From a candidate division TM6 bacterium GW2011_GWF2_37_49 (lineage in GTDB: Bacteria; Babelota; Babeliae; Babelales; RVW-14): a stretch of DNA of 64,000 nucleotides. The position numbers were made by a program, and so were the translations under genes. This document shows, in pieces, positions 37,973 through 49,995 of the stretch (its first letter is position 1; each line of letters begins with the position of its first letter). Location: NCBI GenBank assembly GCA_945861145.1, contig CAMATL010000003.1, positions 17,263 through 81,262 of the forward strand, in the 5' to 3' direction. The notes beneath the pieces are model-generated. The model searched no databases, had not been told where the DNA came from, and saw nothing but the letters and a program-made list of their open reading frames with translations.

Positions 37973-40258
37973 GTGAGCCAGCCAGTTGTATTAGACAAAT
38001 ATCGCATTGCCGTGTTAATGGGTGGAAAATCAATTGAACGAGAAGTCTCGTTTAATTCAGGGAGAACGATTTGCGATCATTTGGATAGTAATCTATATGA
38101 GGTGATCCCGCTGTTTCAAACAGAAGAGGGTCATTTATTCATACTCCCTTGGCATTTTTTGCATCGTGGTAAAATTTCAGACTTTCGTCACCGCCTAGAG
38201 CAAGAAGCTCGTTTGGTTTCTTGGGATGAGCTGAAGTTGTTGGTTGATTTTGTTTATGTGGCTGTTCATGGCCGGTACGCTGAAGACGGGACTTTACAAG
38301 GCATGCTTGAAGTGTTGGGTATTCCATACCTTGGCGCTAAAGTTTTTGGCAGTGCACTCGGTATGAATAAAGTTGCTCAAAAAAGTTACTTAGCAAGCCA
38401 AGGGGTCTGTGTTCCCGCTGGGTTTTTTGTGCAAGCTGCGCAACTTGAGCTTTTAACTGCGGATATGCTTGAGCAAGAAATGAGCAAAATATCACTGCAT
38501 TTTCCAGTGATTGTTAAGCCATCACATGAAGGATCTAGCCTTGGCATTCGAGTTATTCGCAGCTTGTCTGATCTTGTGGCTGCTGTGTATCATGCTGCCA
38601 CCGTTACTCCTGGTTCGATTCAAGATGTTTTGGTTGAAGAAAAAGTTGAAGGCATGGAGTTTGTTGGCGTTTCAATTGAGAAAATTAACCCGCTAAACAC
38701 TCACGAGCGTAGCTGGTTTACGTTGCCCCTTACCGAAGTAGTACATGAAGTCGGTACTGACTTTTTTGACTATGAGCAGAAATATATGCCGGGGCGTGCA
38801 GAAAAAATTACACCAGCTCGCTGCGAAGCTGCACAACAAGAAGCGATTAAACAGGTTTGCGAGCATGTTGCTCGGTTGCTCCAGTTTGAAACGATTGCTC
38901 GTATTGATGGTATTTTGGCCAAAGATGGCCGTATCGTAATTATTGATCCAAATTCATTAACAGGAATGGGGCCTGCTACTTTCTTATTTCATCAAGCGGC
39001 AGAAGCTGGCTATTCACACGCGCAACTTATTAACTTATTGATTGAAAATGAACTTTTAAAATACGGCATGGTAAGAGCGCGTTCTAAAGCGACAAAGGAT
39101 GGTATGAGTAATCATGCGCAAGCTCGTAGACGAATCGCTGTACTTTTGGGTGGCGATTCAAACGAACGTGAAATTTCCTTAGAATCAGGGCGTAACGTCT
39201 GCTACAAGCTCTCGCCGCTGCGTTACATTGTTACACCGGTTTTCGTTAATGATCGCATGGAGCTTTTTAAGCTTGATTCGCGGTTATTGCTCAAAAATTC
39301 AACGCGCGAGATTGCTCAGCATGTTACGGCGCAAGAGCAGATTGCATGGGCGGATTTACCATCGATTGCAGATTTTGTCTTTATCGGTCTACATGGTGGT
39401 CGTGGTGAAAATGGCTCGGTTCAGGGAGCGCTTGAAATGTTGGGCTTACCGTTCAACGGGCCTGGCGTGCTAGCCTCGTCATTGTGTATGAATAAACATG
39501 CAACCAACCAATTTTTAAAAGCGCGAGGCTTTGAAGTACCAGCATCTGAGCTGGTAGAGCGTGCGACCTGGGTGGCACTCGATACTGCAGGGCAGAAAAA
39601 ATTTATCCAAAAACAGTTACTTAAAAAATTACAAGGGTATCCCCTCATTATCAAGCCTCACAACGATGGTTGCAGTGTAATGGTTGCCAAGGCGTCTAAC
39701 GATGAAGAGCTGGCGGCGGCGATTGATGCGATTTTTGCACAAAACAAAACCGTTGCGATGGTCGAAGAATTTATGCGTGGCATGGAGCTTACGGTTGGGG
39801 TGCTGGGCAATGAAAACCCAATTGCATTACCTCCTTCGCAGGCTGTGACCAAGCAGAGCATACTTTCAATGGAAGAAAAATTTTTACCAGGTGCCGGCGA
39901 AAACCAGACCCCAGCACCACTGCCTGCGCAGAGCTTAATTTTCGTCCAAGAACAAGTGCGAGCCGCTTTCATAGCGCTTTCGTGCCAGGGATATTCTCGT
40001 ATTGACTGCTTCTACCAGTCGCCAGATGAGAGCCCTACAGGGAAGGAGCGGCTTGTGTTGTTGGAGGTGAATACGCTACCAGCTTTAACGCCTGCGACGT
40101 GCCTTTTCCATCAAGCTGCAGAGATTGGCATCAAACCGATGGATTTTATTGAGCGTGTGGTTGAGTTTGGCTTTGCGGTGAAAGAAAATAGAGTGGTTGA
40201 TGTGCCAGCAGCTGAAAGCTTACAATTGAATGGCGATGTACAAGCAACATTGTTTTAA
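37973..40258 (+). CDS. Tandem-fused double D-alanine--D-alanine ligase
   Basis: Two consecutive Ddl/ATP-grasp units: IAVLMGGKSIEREVSFNSGR ... PNSLTGMGPATFLFHQAAEAG and IAVLLGGDSNEREISLESGR ... LEVNTLPALTPATCLFHQAAEIG. Confidence 0.92.
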   Translation: MSQPVVLDKYRIAVLMGGKSIEREVSFNSGRTICDHLDSNLYEVIPLFQTEEGHLFILPWHFLHRGKISDFRHRLEQEARLVSWDELKLLVDFVYVAVHGRYAEDGTLQGMLEVLGIPYLGAKVFGSALGMNKVAQKSYLASQGVCVPAGFFVQAAQLELLTADMLEQEMSKISLHFPVIVKPSHEGSSLGIRVIRSLSDLVAAVYHAATVTPGSIQDVLVEEKVEGMEFVGVSIEKINPLNTHERSWFTLPLTEVVHEVGTDFFDYEQKYMPGRAEKITPARCEAAQQEAIKQVCEHVARLLQFETIARIDGILAKDGRIVIIDPNSLTGMGPATFLFHQAAEAGYSHAQLINLLIENELLKYGMVRARSKATKDGMSNHAQARRRIAVLLGGDSNEREISLESGRNVCYKLSPLRYIVTPVFVNDRMELFKLDSRLLLKNSTREIAQHVTAQEQIAWADLPSIADFVFIGLHGGRGENGSVQGALEMLGLPFNGPGVLASSLCMNKHATNQFLKARGFEVPASELVERATWVALDTAGQKKFIQKQLLKKLQGYPLIIKPHNDGCSVMVAKASNDEELAAAIDAIFAQNKTVAMVEEFMRGMELTVGVLGNENPIALPPSQAVTKQSILSMEEKFLPGAGENQTPAPLPAQSLIFVQEQVRAAFIALSCQGYSRIDCFYQSPDESPTGKERLVLLEVNTLPALTPATCLFHQAAEIGIKPMDFIERVVEFGFAVKENRVVDVPAAESLQLNGDVQATLF

Positions 40259-40272
40259 TAAGTTTAGCATTA

Positions 40273-40320
40273 AAGCACGAAGAGGGCGGGAATATTCCCG
40301 CCCTCTTCGTGCTTGTTTTT
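40273..40320 (+). terminator. Strong terminator-like hairpin
   Basis: AAGCACGAAGAGGGCGGGAA TA TTCCCGCCCTCTTCGTGCTT then GTTTTTTTA. Confidence 0.9.
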
Positions 40321-40754
40321 TTATTCTAGATTAATGAGTGTCAATAGCCACGTCGCTTAAAATGTTACGATTATTAAGTGGCTGTGGCTCTCTGCTACCG
40401 TTAGCTGCATTGAGCTCAAGAATCGCAGCAATTTGTGCCTTACTTGCCTTGCCATTAAAGAGGACTACGATTTTTTGTATAGAGGATGGTTTATATCTGT
40501 CTCAGTGTGAGCGGATCGAGAGGCGATTCTGGATCCATTCTAATTCATACGATTGGTATAATTTGTGTAATTGGTATTAGAAAGGCAATTTGCTAGGTTT
40601 TTACAGCATGAAACCATTGCTCATGCGTAAGTCCTGTTCTAAGTTCAATTGCTTGTAAGTTTTTATGGGGACACCTTTTCTGCTTAGCCTGAATTATATC
40701 AGGGCCGGTGTCGCACTTCATTCTAGAATTTACCGATTGCAATAGAGATGTTTT

Positions 40755-41375
40755 TTAGCGCTGACGCCAGGAAAAAAAATAGAATTGTGCCGTGAAGATT
40801 AGAAAGGAGATAAACGCCCATGACGAAGTCGCCATAGTTTGCATTGGCAAGTGGTAGACCACCACAAGAATAAACTCCATTACTGAAGCTATGCCCAATA
40901 AAAGCGCAAACCAATAACTAAAACCAAACACAGAGCGTTCACGCTGTATCTTAATAATTTGGGGAACTCGATTGACAACAAGTAAAGCAACCCCTACCCA
41001 CCCAGCAATATGACCAACGTTATGAGGATATTTAAAAGCGAGGGGGATAAGAGAAAAAATGGCGATAAAATTTACGCCATAAAGAATTGCTAGTGATTTT
41101 TTATGAGGGAATTGGTCATACCAAAAACGCTGTCCTACAAGAACACACGTCAATAATGTCTGCGTAATCACACTCACTCGATATGATATCGGTAGGTCAA
41201 GACAGAAAAAATAGAATAGCAATGCTATGAACGCATTTAGAAAAAATAAAACTAAACCATCACTCAAACCCTTGGCCGTTTTTAGGCGCCAGTTTTCTAA
41301 GATAAGCGGTACAAGTGAATAGCAGTAAATGGACTGATTAATGAGAATTAAGAGTTCAAACGTGCTAATTATCAT
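40755..41375 (-). CDS. PQ-loop family integral membrane protein
   Basis: YSLVPLILENWRLKTAKGLSDG and NRVPQIIKIQRERSVFGFSYWFALL; multiple hydrophobic segments. Start MIISTFELL at 41375. Confidence 0.7.
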   Translation of the reverse strand: MIISTFELLILINQSIYCYSLVPLILENWRLKTAKGLSDGLVLFFLNAFIALLFYFFCLDLPISYRVSVITQTLLTCVLVGQRFWYDQFPHKKSLAILYGVNFIAIFSLIPLAFKYPHNVGHIAGWVGVALLVVNRVPQIIKIQRERSVFGFSYWFALLLGIASVMEFILVVVYHLPMQTMATSSWAFISFLIFTAQFYFFSWRQR

Positions 41376-41418
41376 ATGGGATGTCCTTTCTTTAGCTTTC
41401 CCAGAGAAACTTGCAACG

Positions 41419-41557
41419 CTCATGTCCTTCGAGAGGCGACTATGTCGCTCCTCAGGATGAGCGGGTTAGTACAATGGCAAGCGCTTAGAAATGAGCATTT
41501 TCTTCCCCGCTCATGCTGAGAAGCACCTTAAAAACGTGCGTCTCGAAGGACATGAGC
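41419..41557. repeat. Nested inverted repeat between the two PQ-loop genes
   Basis: GCTCATGTCCTTCGAGA (41419-41435) / TCTCGAAGGACATGAGC (41541-41557); inner CTCAGGATGAGCGGG / CCCGCTCATGCTGAG. Confidence 0.85.
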
Positions 41558-41578
41558 GGCCCCAATTACATCAAAGAC

Positions 41579-42256
41579 CTAGTGCATTAACTTCAAGTAC
41601 CAGCTTTTCCCGCGAGCATAGAGAAAAAACTGTACCACAAAAACCAGGAACATAACTAAGTCTTGTACCGTGTACAGTAAATAAGGAAGCGATAAATCAA
41701 GCTTCATGCAAAGAATAAACTCACACAAACTTGCCATCGAAAAAAGGGATATGAATAAAAAGCTAAATCCCTCAACGCTTTTGGCTTTATAGATTTTATA
41801 TGCTTGCGAAATCATTCCTGAAGAAACGAGAATAATAACCATCCAAGCACTAAATTCTCCCATGAAATGGGCATATCTAAGAGCAAAAGGAATGAGGCAT
41901 AAAGCGCCAATAACGTTTGCTAGATAAAAAAGAAAAAAGCGCTGAGCTTTTTGCCGAGCACCTCTAGCGGAAAAATCATAATAAAAACGCTGAAAAATAA
42001 GAATACTGATACCAAGTAGCTGTACGGCCGAAGTAATGAGATATGGCCATGGATAATTATTGCAGACAATATCAAAGGCAAGAAAGATATAGCTATTAAG
42101 GTTACCTATCAAAAAAAGGTCACTCAAGCCACGCTCTGAGTGTTGTCGAAAATTTTCCATGATCTGAGGAATAAAACAAACAACATAGAAAAACTGTGCA
42201 AGCCAAACCAATGAGGTAAGACCAATATGTGCACTGTCGTAACTAGCCCACCCCAT
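41579..42256 (-). CDS. PQ-loop family integral membrane protein, paralogue of 40755..41375
   Basis: VVCFIPQIMENFRQHSERGLSDLFLIGNLNSY and SGMISQAYKIYKAKSVEGFSFLFISLF. Confidence 0.72.
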   Translation of the reverse strand: MGWASYDSAHIGLTSLVWLAQFFYVVCFIPQIMENFRQHSERGLSDLFLIGNLNSYIFLAFDIVCNNYPWPYLITSAVQLLGISILIFQRFYYDFSARGARQKAQRFFLFYLANVIGALCLIPFALRYAHFMGEFSAWMVIILVSSGMISQAYKIYKAKSVEGFSFLFISLFSMASLCEFILCMKLDLSLPYLLYTVQDLVMFLVFVVQFFLYARGKSWYLKLMH

Positions 42257-42393
42257 ATTTCCTGCGCCCTTTACTATTTTTAGGTTTATAAATTCTGCAT
42301 TTAAAACAAATCTTAGCTTAAACGCTAAATGCTGAGACCGATATTCTAATCACAGCACTTAGCGTTATCAAGAAAAAATTTAACGTAATTTCA

Positions 42394-44931
42394 TTAAGCA
42401 CCGCAACAATGCTTAAATTTCTTACCAGAATTGCACGGACAATTGTCATTTCGCCCTACCTTAGGGGCTTCTCGCTTTATTGAAGAAACTCCAGGCTGCG
42501 AATTATCTCCGCCAAGCTGAATCATCGACAATTCCTTCTCTTTTGCAGCCTCAATTTGTTGGAGACTGGCAGTACTAAAGTCCTCAGGCTTCATCTTAAA
42601 TACTCGATGAACAATGTCCCATGTGATTCGCTGGATCATACGTTCAAACTCAAAAAACGACTCTTTTTTGTATTCAATAAGCGGGTTTTTCTGGCCATAC
42701 CCACGTAGCCCGATACCTTCTTTGATATGATCAATGTTTGCAAGATGCATTTTCCAAGCATGATCAACAGTTTCAAGTAGAATCCACTTTTCAGCTTCTT
42801 CAACAATGTCTGTCTGGATAGCTCCGCGAAATTGCTCATACTCATAGCTCAAAAACTCAATAAGGCGAGCTTGAAGATCGGTAGAATTACCAGCAGTAAA
42901 TCTGTTTTTATAAAAAACAGCCGGCTCAATGCCAGTTAGCTTTTCAAATGAATGCATAATTTCAGTCCATGCTTTTTCATCACAATGCTCGCGGGGAGCG
43001 TAAATGGCAAAAGTTTGCTCAACAACATCAGCAATCATTGTACGGATAAGCTCTTTGCTATGCTCAGCACCATCTAAAATCTCGCGGCGATACTGGTAGA
43101 TAACCATGCGCTGCTGGTTAAGCACATCGTCATATTCCAACAAATGCTTACGAATATCAAAATTATGCTTTTCTAGTCGCTCTTGAGCTTTTTCGATGCT
43201 ATGGGTAGCCATATTATGCTCAATGCTTTCACCTGCCTTCATACCAAGGCGCTCCATCGTTTTCTTCAAACGATCTCCGCCAAAAATACGCATTAGATCG
43301 TCTTCAAGCGAGATGTAAAACTTTGATGATCCCGGATCGCCCTGCCGACCTGAACGTCCACGTAGCTGATTATCAATTCGGCGACTTTCGTGACGCTCTG
43401 TAGCAATGATACGCAAACCACCAAGCGCTTTGACTTCATCATTAATTTTGATGTCAGTTCCACGGCCAGCCATGTTGGTTGCAATAGTCACACGCCCTTT
43501 TTCGCCAGCTTCCTTGATGATTTCTGCTTCGCGTGCATGCTGTTTTGCGTTAAGAACGTTATGAGGAATGCCATCACGGTTTAATAAATGGCTAAGATAC
43601 TCTGATGCTTCAATTGTAATTGTACCAACAAGTACAGGTTGTCCGCGATGATAACAATCTTCGATATCCGCGATTACAACCTTAGCCTTATCATCTCTAT
43701 TCAAAAATACAATATCGCCCTCGTCACGACGAGCAACGGGCTGATTGGTTGGAACCACCACTACACTAAGCTTATAAATTTTATGAAATTCCGCAGCCTC
43801 AGTGACCGCCGTACCGGTCATACCTGCAAGTTTTTTATACAAGCGGAAGTAGTTTTGCAAGGTGATAGAAGCAAGCGTTTGGTTTTCACGCTCAATCTTA
43901 ACACCTTCTTTAGCTTCAATAGCTTGGTGTAGGCCATCACTGTAACGACGACCCGGCAAAATACGGCCGGTAAATTCGTCAACGATAAGCACTTCATCTT
44001 CACGTACCACATATTCAACGTCTTTTTTGAACAGCTTTTGCGCTTTTAATGCCTGCGTTACATGATGTAGTACCAAAATATTTTCAGCGGCATACAGATT
44101 CTGTACCTTGAGCAGATGTTCTATTTTATCCACGCCAAGGTCTGTTAATGTTGCTGATCGCTCTTTTTCATCTACGTCAAATTCACCAGCACCAAGATGT
44201 AGTACCGCTTTATTTGCGACTTCATACAGATTTGAATGACGCTCGCTAGGCCCTGAAATAATCAACGGCGTGCGCGCTTCGTCGATCAGAATCGAATCAA
44301 CTTCATCGACGATGGCAAAGTTAAGCTCACGCTGCGCATAGTCTTCTAAGTCAAATTTCATGTTATCGCGCAAGTAGTCAAAACCAAACTCATTATTGGT
44401 TCCATAAGTAATATCCGCGCCATAAGCTTTTTTACGCGCTGAATCACTCATAGAATTTTGGATAATACCTACTTCAAGGCCGTGGAAGTTATAAATCGCA
44501 CTCTTCCATTCAGCATCACGGCGCGCTAGATAATCGTTAACCGTTATAAGATGAGCCCCTTTGCCAGTCAATGCATTTAAGTACAAAGGCAATGTTGCTA
44601 CAAGCGTCTTTCCTTCGCCGGTACGCATTTCAGCAATTTTACCTTCATGCAAAACAACCCCACCAATAAGCTGAACATCAAAATGACGCATATTCAGGGT
44701 ACGCTTGCTTGTTTCGCGAATTACGGCAAATGCTTCAGGTAAAATGTGATCAAGAGATTCGCCCTGACTTAACCGTTGACGAAATTCCACTGTCTTTGCG
44801 GCTAGAGCCACATCGTCAAGTGCTGCAATTGACGGCTCTAAATTGTTTATCTGTTCTACTACTGGTTGAATACGACGTAAGTCGCGGTCGTTTTTAGTCC
44901 CGAAAATTTTAGCTAATATTGCTGCAATCAT
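42394..44931 (-). CDS. secA: Preprotein translocase ATPase SecA
   Basis: [55 protein letters not shown]-terminal Zn motif [17 protein letters not shown]. Confidence 0.97.
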   Translation of the reverse strand: MIAAILAKIFGTKNDRDLRRIQPVVEQINNLEPSIAALDDVALAAKTVEFRQRLSQGESLDHILPEAFAVIRETSKRTLNMRHFDVQLIGGVVLHEGKIAEMRTGEGKTLVATLPLYLNALTGKGAHLITVNDYLARRDAEWKSAIYNFHGLEVGIIQNSMSDSARKKAYGADITYGTNNEFGFDYLRDNMKFDLEDYAQRELNFAIVDEVDSILIDEARTPLIISGPSERHSNLYEVANKAVLHLGAGEFDVDEKERSATLTDLGVDKIEHLLKVQNLYAAENILVLHHVTQALKAQKLFKKDVEYVVREDEVLIVDEFTGRILPGRRYSDGLHQAIEAKEGVKIERENQTLASITLQNYFRLYKKLAGMTGTAVTEAAEFHKIYKLSVVVVPTNQPVARRDEGDIVFLNRDDKAKVVIADIEDCYHRGQPVLVGTITIEASEYLSHLLNRDGIPHNVLNAKQHAREAEIIKEAGEKGRVTIATNMAGRGTDIKINDEVKALGGLRIIATERHESRRIDNQLRGRSGRQGDPGSSKFYISLEDDLMRIFGGDRLKKTMERLGMKAGESIEHNMATHSIEKAQERLEKHNFDIRKHLLEYDDVLNQQRMVIYQYRREILDGAEHSKELIRTMIADVVEQTFAIYAPREHCDEKAWTEIMHSFEKLTGIEPAVFYKNRFTAGNSTDLQARLIEFLSYEYEQFRGAIQTDIVEEAEKWILLETVDHAWKMHLANIDHIKEGIGLRGYGQKNPLIEYKKESFFEFERMIQRITWDIVHRVFKMKPEDFSTASLQQIEAAKEKELSMIQLGGDNSQPGVSSIKREAPKVGRNDNCPCNSGKKFKHCCGA

Positions 44932-45067
44932 AAAAATCCTATTCTCTCTTTCTCTGAAATTACTTCCACATGTAATGATTGAGTCAAAAACCAAGAATAC
45001 TGGCTAGACCAGTCTGGTGTAAAGCTTACGCGCAAGCCATACCATGAAAGCACAGCTGCCAACAAGC

Positions 45068-46288
45068 TCATTCATTTTGAATAAGAGGCAACTGCTTACG
45101 AATCTGGGAAAAATCGAAATGATTTTCATATTGATGGAGCTGCATGAGCGTATCATTCCAATAATCCTGGAACGGTACTAAGCAAACACGCATACTTGCA
45201 GCGACAGGCTCTAGAAATAATTTAAGAAAATGCTCTGAATTTTTAGTTTTTTTGAGCTCATATAAAAACAGCGGTGCAAAAGCTGCAACTGGTAGTGGCG
45301 CTATCGGTAATCCCGCGCGGAAAAACAAAACACTCGGCCGCCGAAAAAACCATAACTCGCTATGGTTAGGACTATAATTCCCAACTTCAATAACAACTTG
45401 CTTCACATTAACTGATCCTAGAACAAGTTTATCTGCAAAAACACGGGCTGGCATGTATTTATTTGTTGAGACAATGTCTGCAATCTGGATGAAATCACCC
45501 TCAGAATGAAAGTTGTAAACATTTTTAAAGAGTGGTGATGCCGGCAGATGCTGTGTGTCGCCATGGATTGGTGTGCCAAATATAAAAAGATGATCTATTT
45601 TAAATTTTTGATTTTCACGTATCCAATCAGCCATATGCAAGGCAAGATTGCCACCATGGCTATGAGCCTCAATAACAATTTCAATATCTTCAAATGGGTA
45701 TTCATACTGCAAAGCTGTATAAGCCTTGCGCAAGCTTTCGAGTAACGCCTTTGCCTGTTCTTTGCGCCGCGAAAGGCTCAGTGAACCGTCCCACCCAAAA
45801 GTAAAGGGATGAACCAGCGCAAATTCATCCTTAGGAAGCAATTGATACATTTCTTGAAAAAACCAACTAATAAGCTGCGCGCCGCTTGCGGCGGTAGACA
45901 ACGCAGGAACCACGGGATGCAACCCTATCGGCCCAATTGGTTGATGCCGAAATATGCTCTTGTCTCTCAATAAATCTAGATAAGACATGTTATGGGCATC
46001 TTTTTTAAATCGATCCCCCGCCCACTCCTGCATAGCACTAAGACTAGGAACAGGAAATAGCGTGCCATGAATAAAAACCACTAACACATGCTTATGCTTA
46101 ACTATTGCCAAAGGTCTATCCTCATGGTGAATAACCAGTTCATTCCCTGTAACAATCTTAGCATTGAAGCTAGCTGGTTGTTGCTTAACTGAAAATACAC
46201 CTAAATTCGCCATGCCAATAGGCACCGCGCATAAAAATGGTGACGCAAAAAGCGCCGTAGTTGCAAAAAGAACAAGCTCTATAATCAC
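45068..46288 (-). CDS. Predicted exported alpha/beta-hydrolase (lipase-like)
   Basis: VLVVFIHGTLFPVPS and nucleophile-elbow-like IVIEAHSHGGNLALHMADW; hydrophobic N-terminus. Confidence 0.65.
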   Translation of the reverse strand: MIIELVLFATTALFASPFLCAVPIGMANLGVFSVKQQPASFNAKIVTGNELVIHHEDRPLAIVKHKHVLVVFIHGTLFPVPSLSAMQEWAGDRFKKDAHNMSYLDLLRDKSIFRHQPIGPIGLHPVVPALSTAASGAQLISWFFQEMYQLLPKDEFALVHPFTFGWDGSLSLSRRKEQAKALLESLRKAYTALQYEYPFEDIEIVIEAHSHGGNLALHMADWIRENQKFKIDHLFIFGTPIHGDTQHLPASPLFKNVYNFHSEGDFIQIADIVSTNKYMPARVFADKLVLGSVNVKQVVIEVGNYSPNHSELWFFRRPSVLFFRAGLPIAPLPVAAFAPLFLYELKKTKNSEHFLKLFLEPVAASMRVCLVPFQDYWNDTLMQLHQYENHFDFSQIRKQLPLIQNE

Positions 46289-46377
46289 CCATGGCCCCTA
46301 AAATGCTTTCAGGCAAACGATCCATATACCTTAACAAAAGATTTAAAATCCACAATCCCAATCAATATAAAAAATAA

Positions 46378-47916
<1,539 letters not shown>

Positions 47917-47919
47917 GCT

Positions 47920-48198
47920 ATGCCTACCAGTAATACCCAACAAAGCTTCGAGCTTGAAATTATTACTCCTAAGAAGATTTTCACCTACCTTATTTATATG
48001 ATCGAGGTTGAAACCCCCTCAGGATCATTTACGGTAGCAGGCGATCATGCCCATCTGATAAGTAGCTTGAAAAAAAAGGGTGTTGCAATATTTCAAACCA
48101 ATGTGGGCATTACACACACAATTCATATCGAAAATGGCGGGCTTTTCAAGGTTGTTAACAACAAAGCTCAACTAATTCTGCATCAACTACAAATTTGA
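47920..48198 (+). CDS. atpC: ATP synthase F1 subunit epsilon (short form)
   Basis: 92 aa, FELEIITPKKIF...VETPSGSFTVAGDHAHLISSLKKKGVAIF...ENGGLFKVVNNKAQLI, directly downstream of atpD. Confidence 0.8.
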   Translation: MPTSNTQQSFELEIITPKKIFTYLIYMIEVETPSGSFTVAGDHAHLISSLKKKGVAIFQTNVGITHTIHIENGGLFKVVNNKAQLILHQLQI

Positions 48199-48555
48199 TT
48201 TGACTGCCGATAGCACAAAAAACTACCGGCGTGATATTTTTAAGGCAAGAGAGCTGCTTTAGGTCGCTTTTCACCTAAATATCAATTGATGCAACACGAT
48301 AACCCCCTTCTTTAGCCTTTATCTAGCGCCATATCTACGTTCCTATGCAATGCGTAATTGACTCGGCTAAAAAAGCTGATACAATTTTACTTTACGGTAA
48401 TAAACCTTAAAGGACATACTTATCGAGTTATATAAAATCTGAAATGATTTCACTGAATCTAAAAGCGCTTCGGCGCTTTCTTTACTTTTTAAGCAATTAA
48501 ATTATTTTTTCGCAACCACACTCTCGTTCATCGGACGGAAGGATTTTTATTTTTT

Positions 48556-49890
48556 ATGATAAATAGCGTTATTCGTTTACTTTGGGGCGACTTAAAAGGC
48601 GACGAGCTTAAAAAATTTTTAATGCTAGCAACAGGATTTTTTTTCCTTATTGGACCCTACTGGCTCCTTAAGATCCTAAAAGAGAGTATTTTTGTAAATA
48701 CTGTTGGCCCTGCACATGAGCCTATAGTAAAGATTTTATCGCTCACACTCTCCCTACCGCTTGTGCTACTTTATTCAAAGCTTGTTGACTTACTCTCAAG
48801 AGAAAAACTTTTTTATTTTTTGGTAGCTTTCTACGGGACACTAGGCCTTGTTTTTGTATATTTTTTTTATCATCCAACTATTGGCCTTGCCAATCCTGTT
48901 CCAAATACCTCACGACTTCTCGGCTGGTTCTTCTTTTTGTATGTAGATAGCTATATCTCATTAATGCTTTCAATGTACTGGTCATTTATTAATGACATCA
49001 CAACACCAGAATCGGCAAACAAGGGTTATGGGCTTATAATTTTTGGTTCGCAGCTGGGTGGATTAACATTTATGATTTTAGGTAACCTGCTTTCTTCAGA
49101 TGCCTCACGCTATGCTACCAATGCACCATTAATAGGCCTTATTGCCGTCTGTTGTATTTTTATCATGGCGCCAATAATTTATATGCTGCATAAATTTGTT
49201 AATAAAAACACGCTCAAGTCATACCAAGAAAATACTGATCCTAAGATAAAAGAAAAAAAAGAAGTCGTTGGATTCCTCGATGGCCTGAAGGTAATTTTAA
49301 CGACTCCTTATGTTATCGGTATTTTTAGTCTCATCTTTTTTCATGAAGTAGTTTCTACCATCATGAATTATCAGATGATATGGTTATCTACAGTTACCTA
49401 TAAAGATCCAGGCTTAGTTCATAAATTTTTATTTAATTATGGGCTAGCTGTACAAGCAATTGCTTGTTGCTTTGCATTAATTGGGACGTCATTTTTCCAG
49501 CGTCGTTTTGGTATCACATTCTGCATTGTTGCGTACCCTTTATTACTAGGAGCTTCAATTGTGACGTACCTTGTCAGTCCTAGTTTGCAAACTATTTTCT
49601 ATGTAATGTTGGTCGCAAAAGCAATCAACTTTGCCTTTAACCAACCCGCAAAAGAAGTCCTCTACATCCCAACTTCAAAAGATATTAAATTCAAATCAAA
49701 AGCTTGGGTTGATATGTTCGGCATGCGCTTTGCAAAAGGTGCTGGCTCTATGGTCAATAAGCTTGCAGGCCAAGCCTTGGGCGTTACCGGCTGTATCGTG
49801 ATTGGTTGTGTTGGTATTTGGGTGGTGTTAGCAAATATTATTGGTAAATATTTTCAAAAAGCAGTCAATGAAAAGCGAGTAATCGATTAA
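48556..49890 (+). CDS. ATP/ADP translocase (NTT/Tlc family)
   Basis: 444 aa multi-TM; GPYWLLKILKESIFVNTVG, KAINFAFNQPAKEVLYIPTSKDIKFKSKAWVDMFGMRFAKGAGS. Confidence 0.88.
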   Translation: MINSVIRLLWGDLKGDELKKFLMLATGFFFLIGPYWLLKILKESIFVNTVGPAHEPIVKILSLTLSLPLVLLYSKLVDLLSREKLFYFLVAFYGTLGLVFVYFFYHPTIGLANPVPNTSRLLGWFFFLYVDSYISLMLSMYWSFINDITTPESANKGYGLIIFGSQLGGLTFMILGNLLSSDASRYATNAPLIGLIAVCCIFIMAPIIYMLHKFVNKNTLKSYQENTDPKIKEKKEVVGFLDGLKVILTTPYVIGIFSLIFFHEVVSTIMNYQMIWLSTVTYKDPGLVHKFLFNYGLAVQAIACCFALIGTSFFQRRFGITFCIVAYPLLLGASIVTYLVSPSLQTIFYVMLVAKAINFAFNQPAKEVLYIPTSKDIKFKSKAWVDMFGMRFAKGAGSMVNKLAGQALGVTGCIVIGCVGIWVVLANIIGKYFQKAVNEKRVID

Positions 49891-49995
49891 GCAGTAGTTG
49901 CCGACTGATAGTTATATTGCAATTTGAGAAAAATTGCGTTACTTTTTAATGCATTTGTTTTGTAGTCCACGGTTTTTAACAAGGAGCTATGTTAT

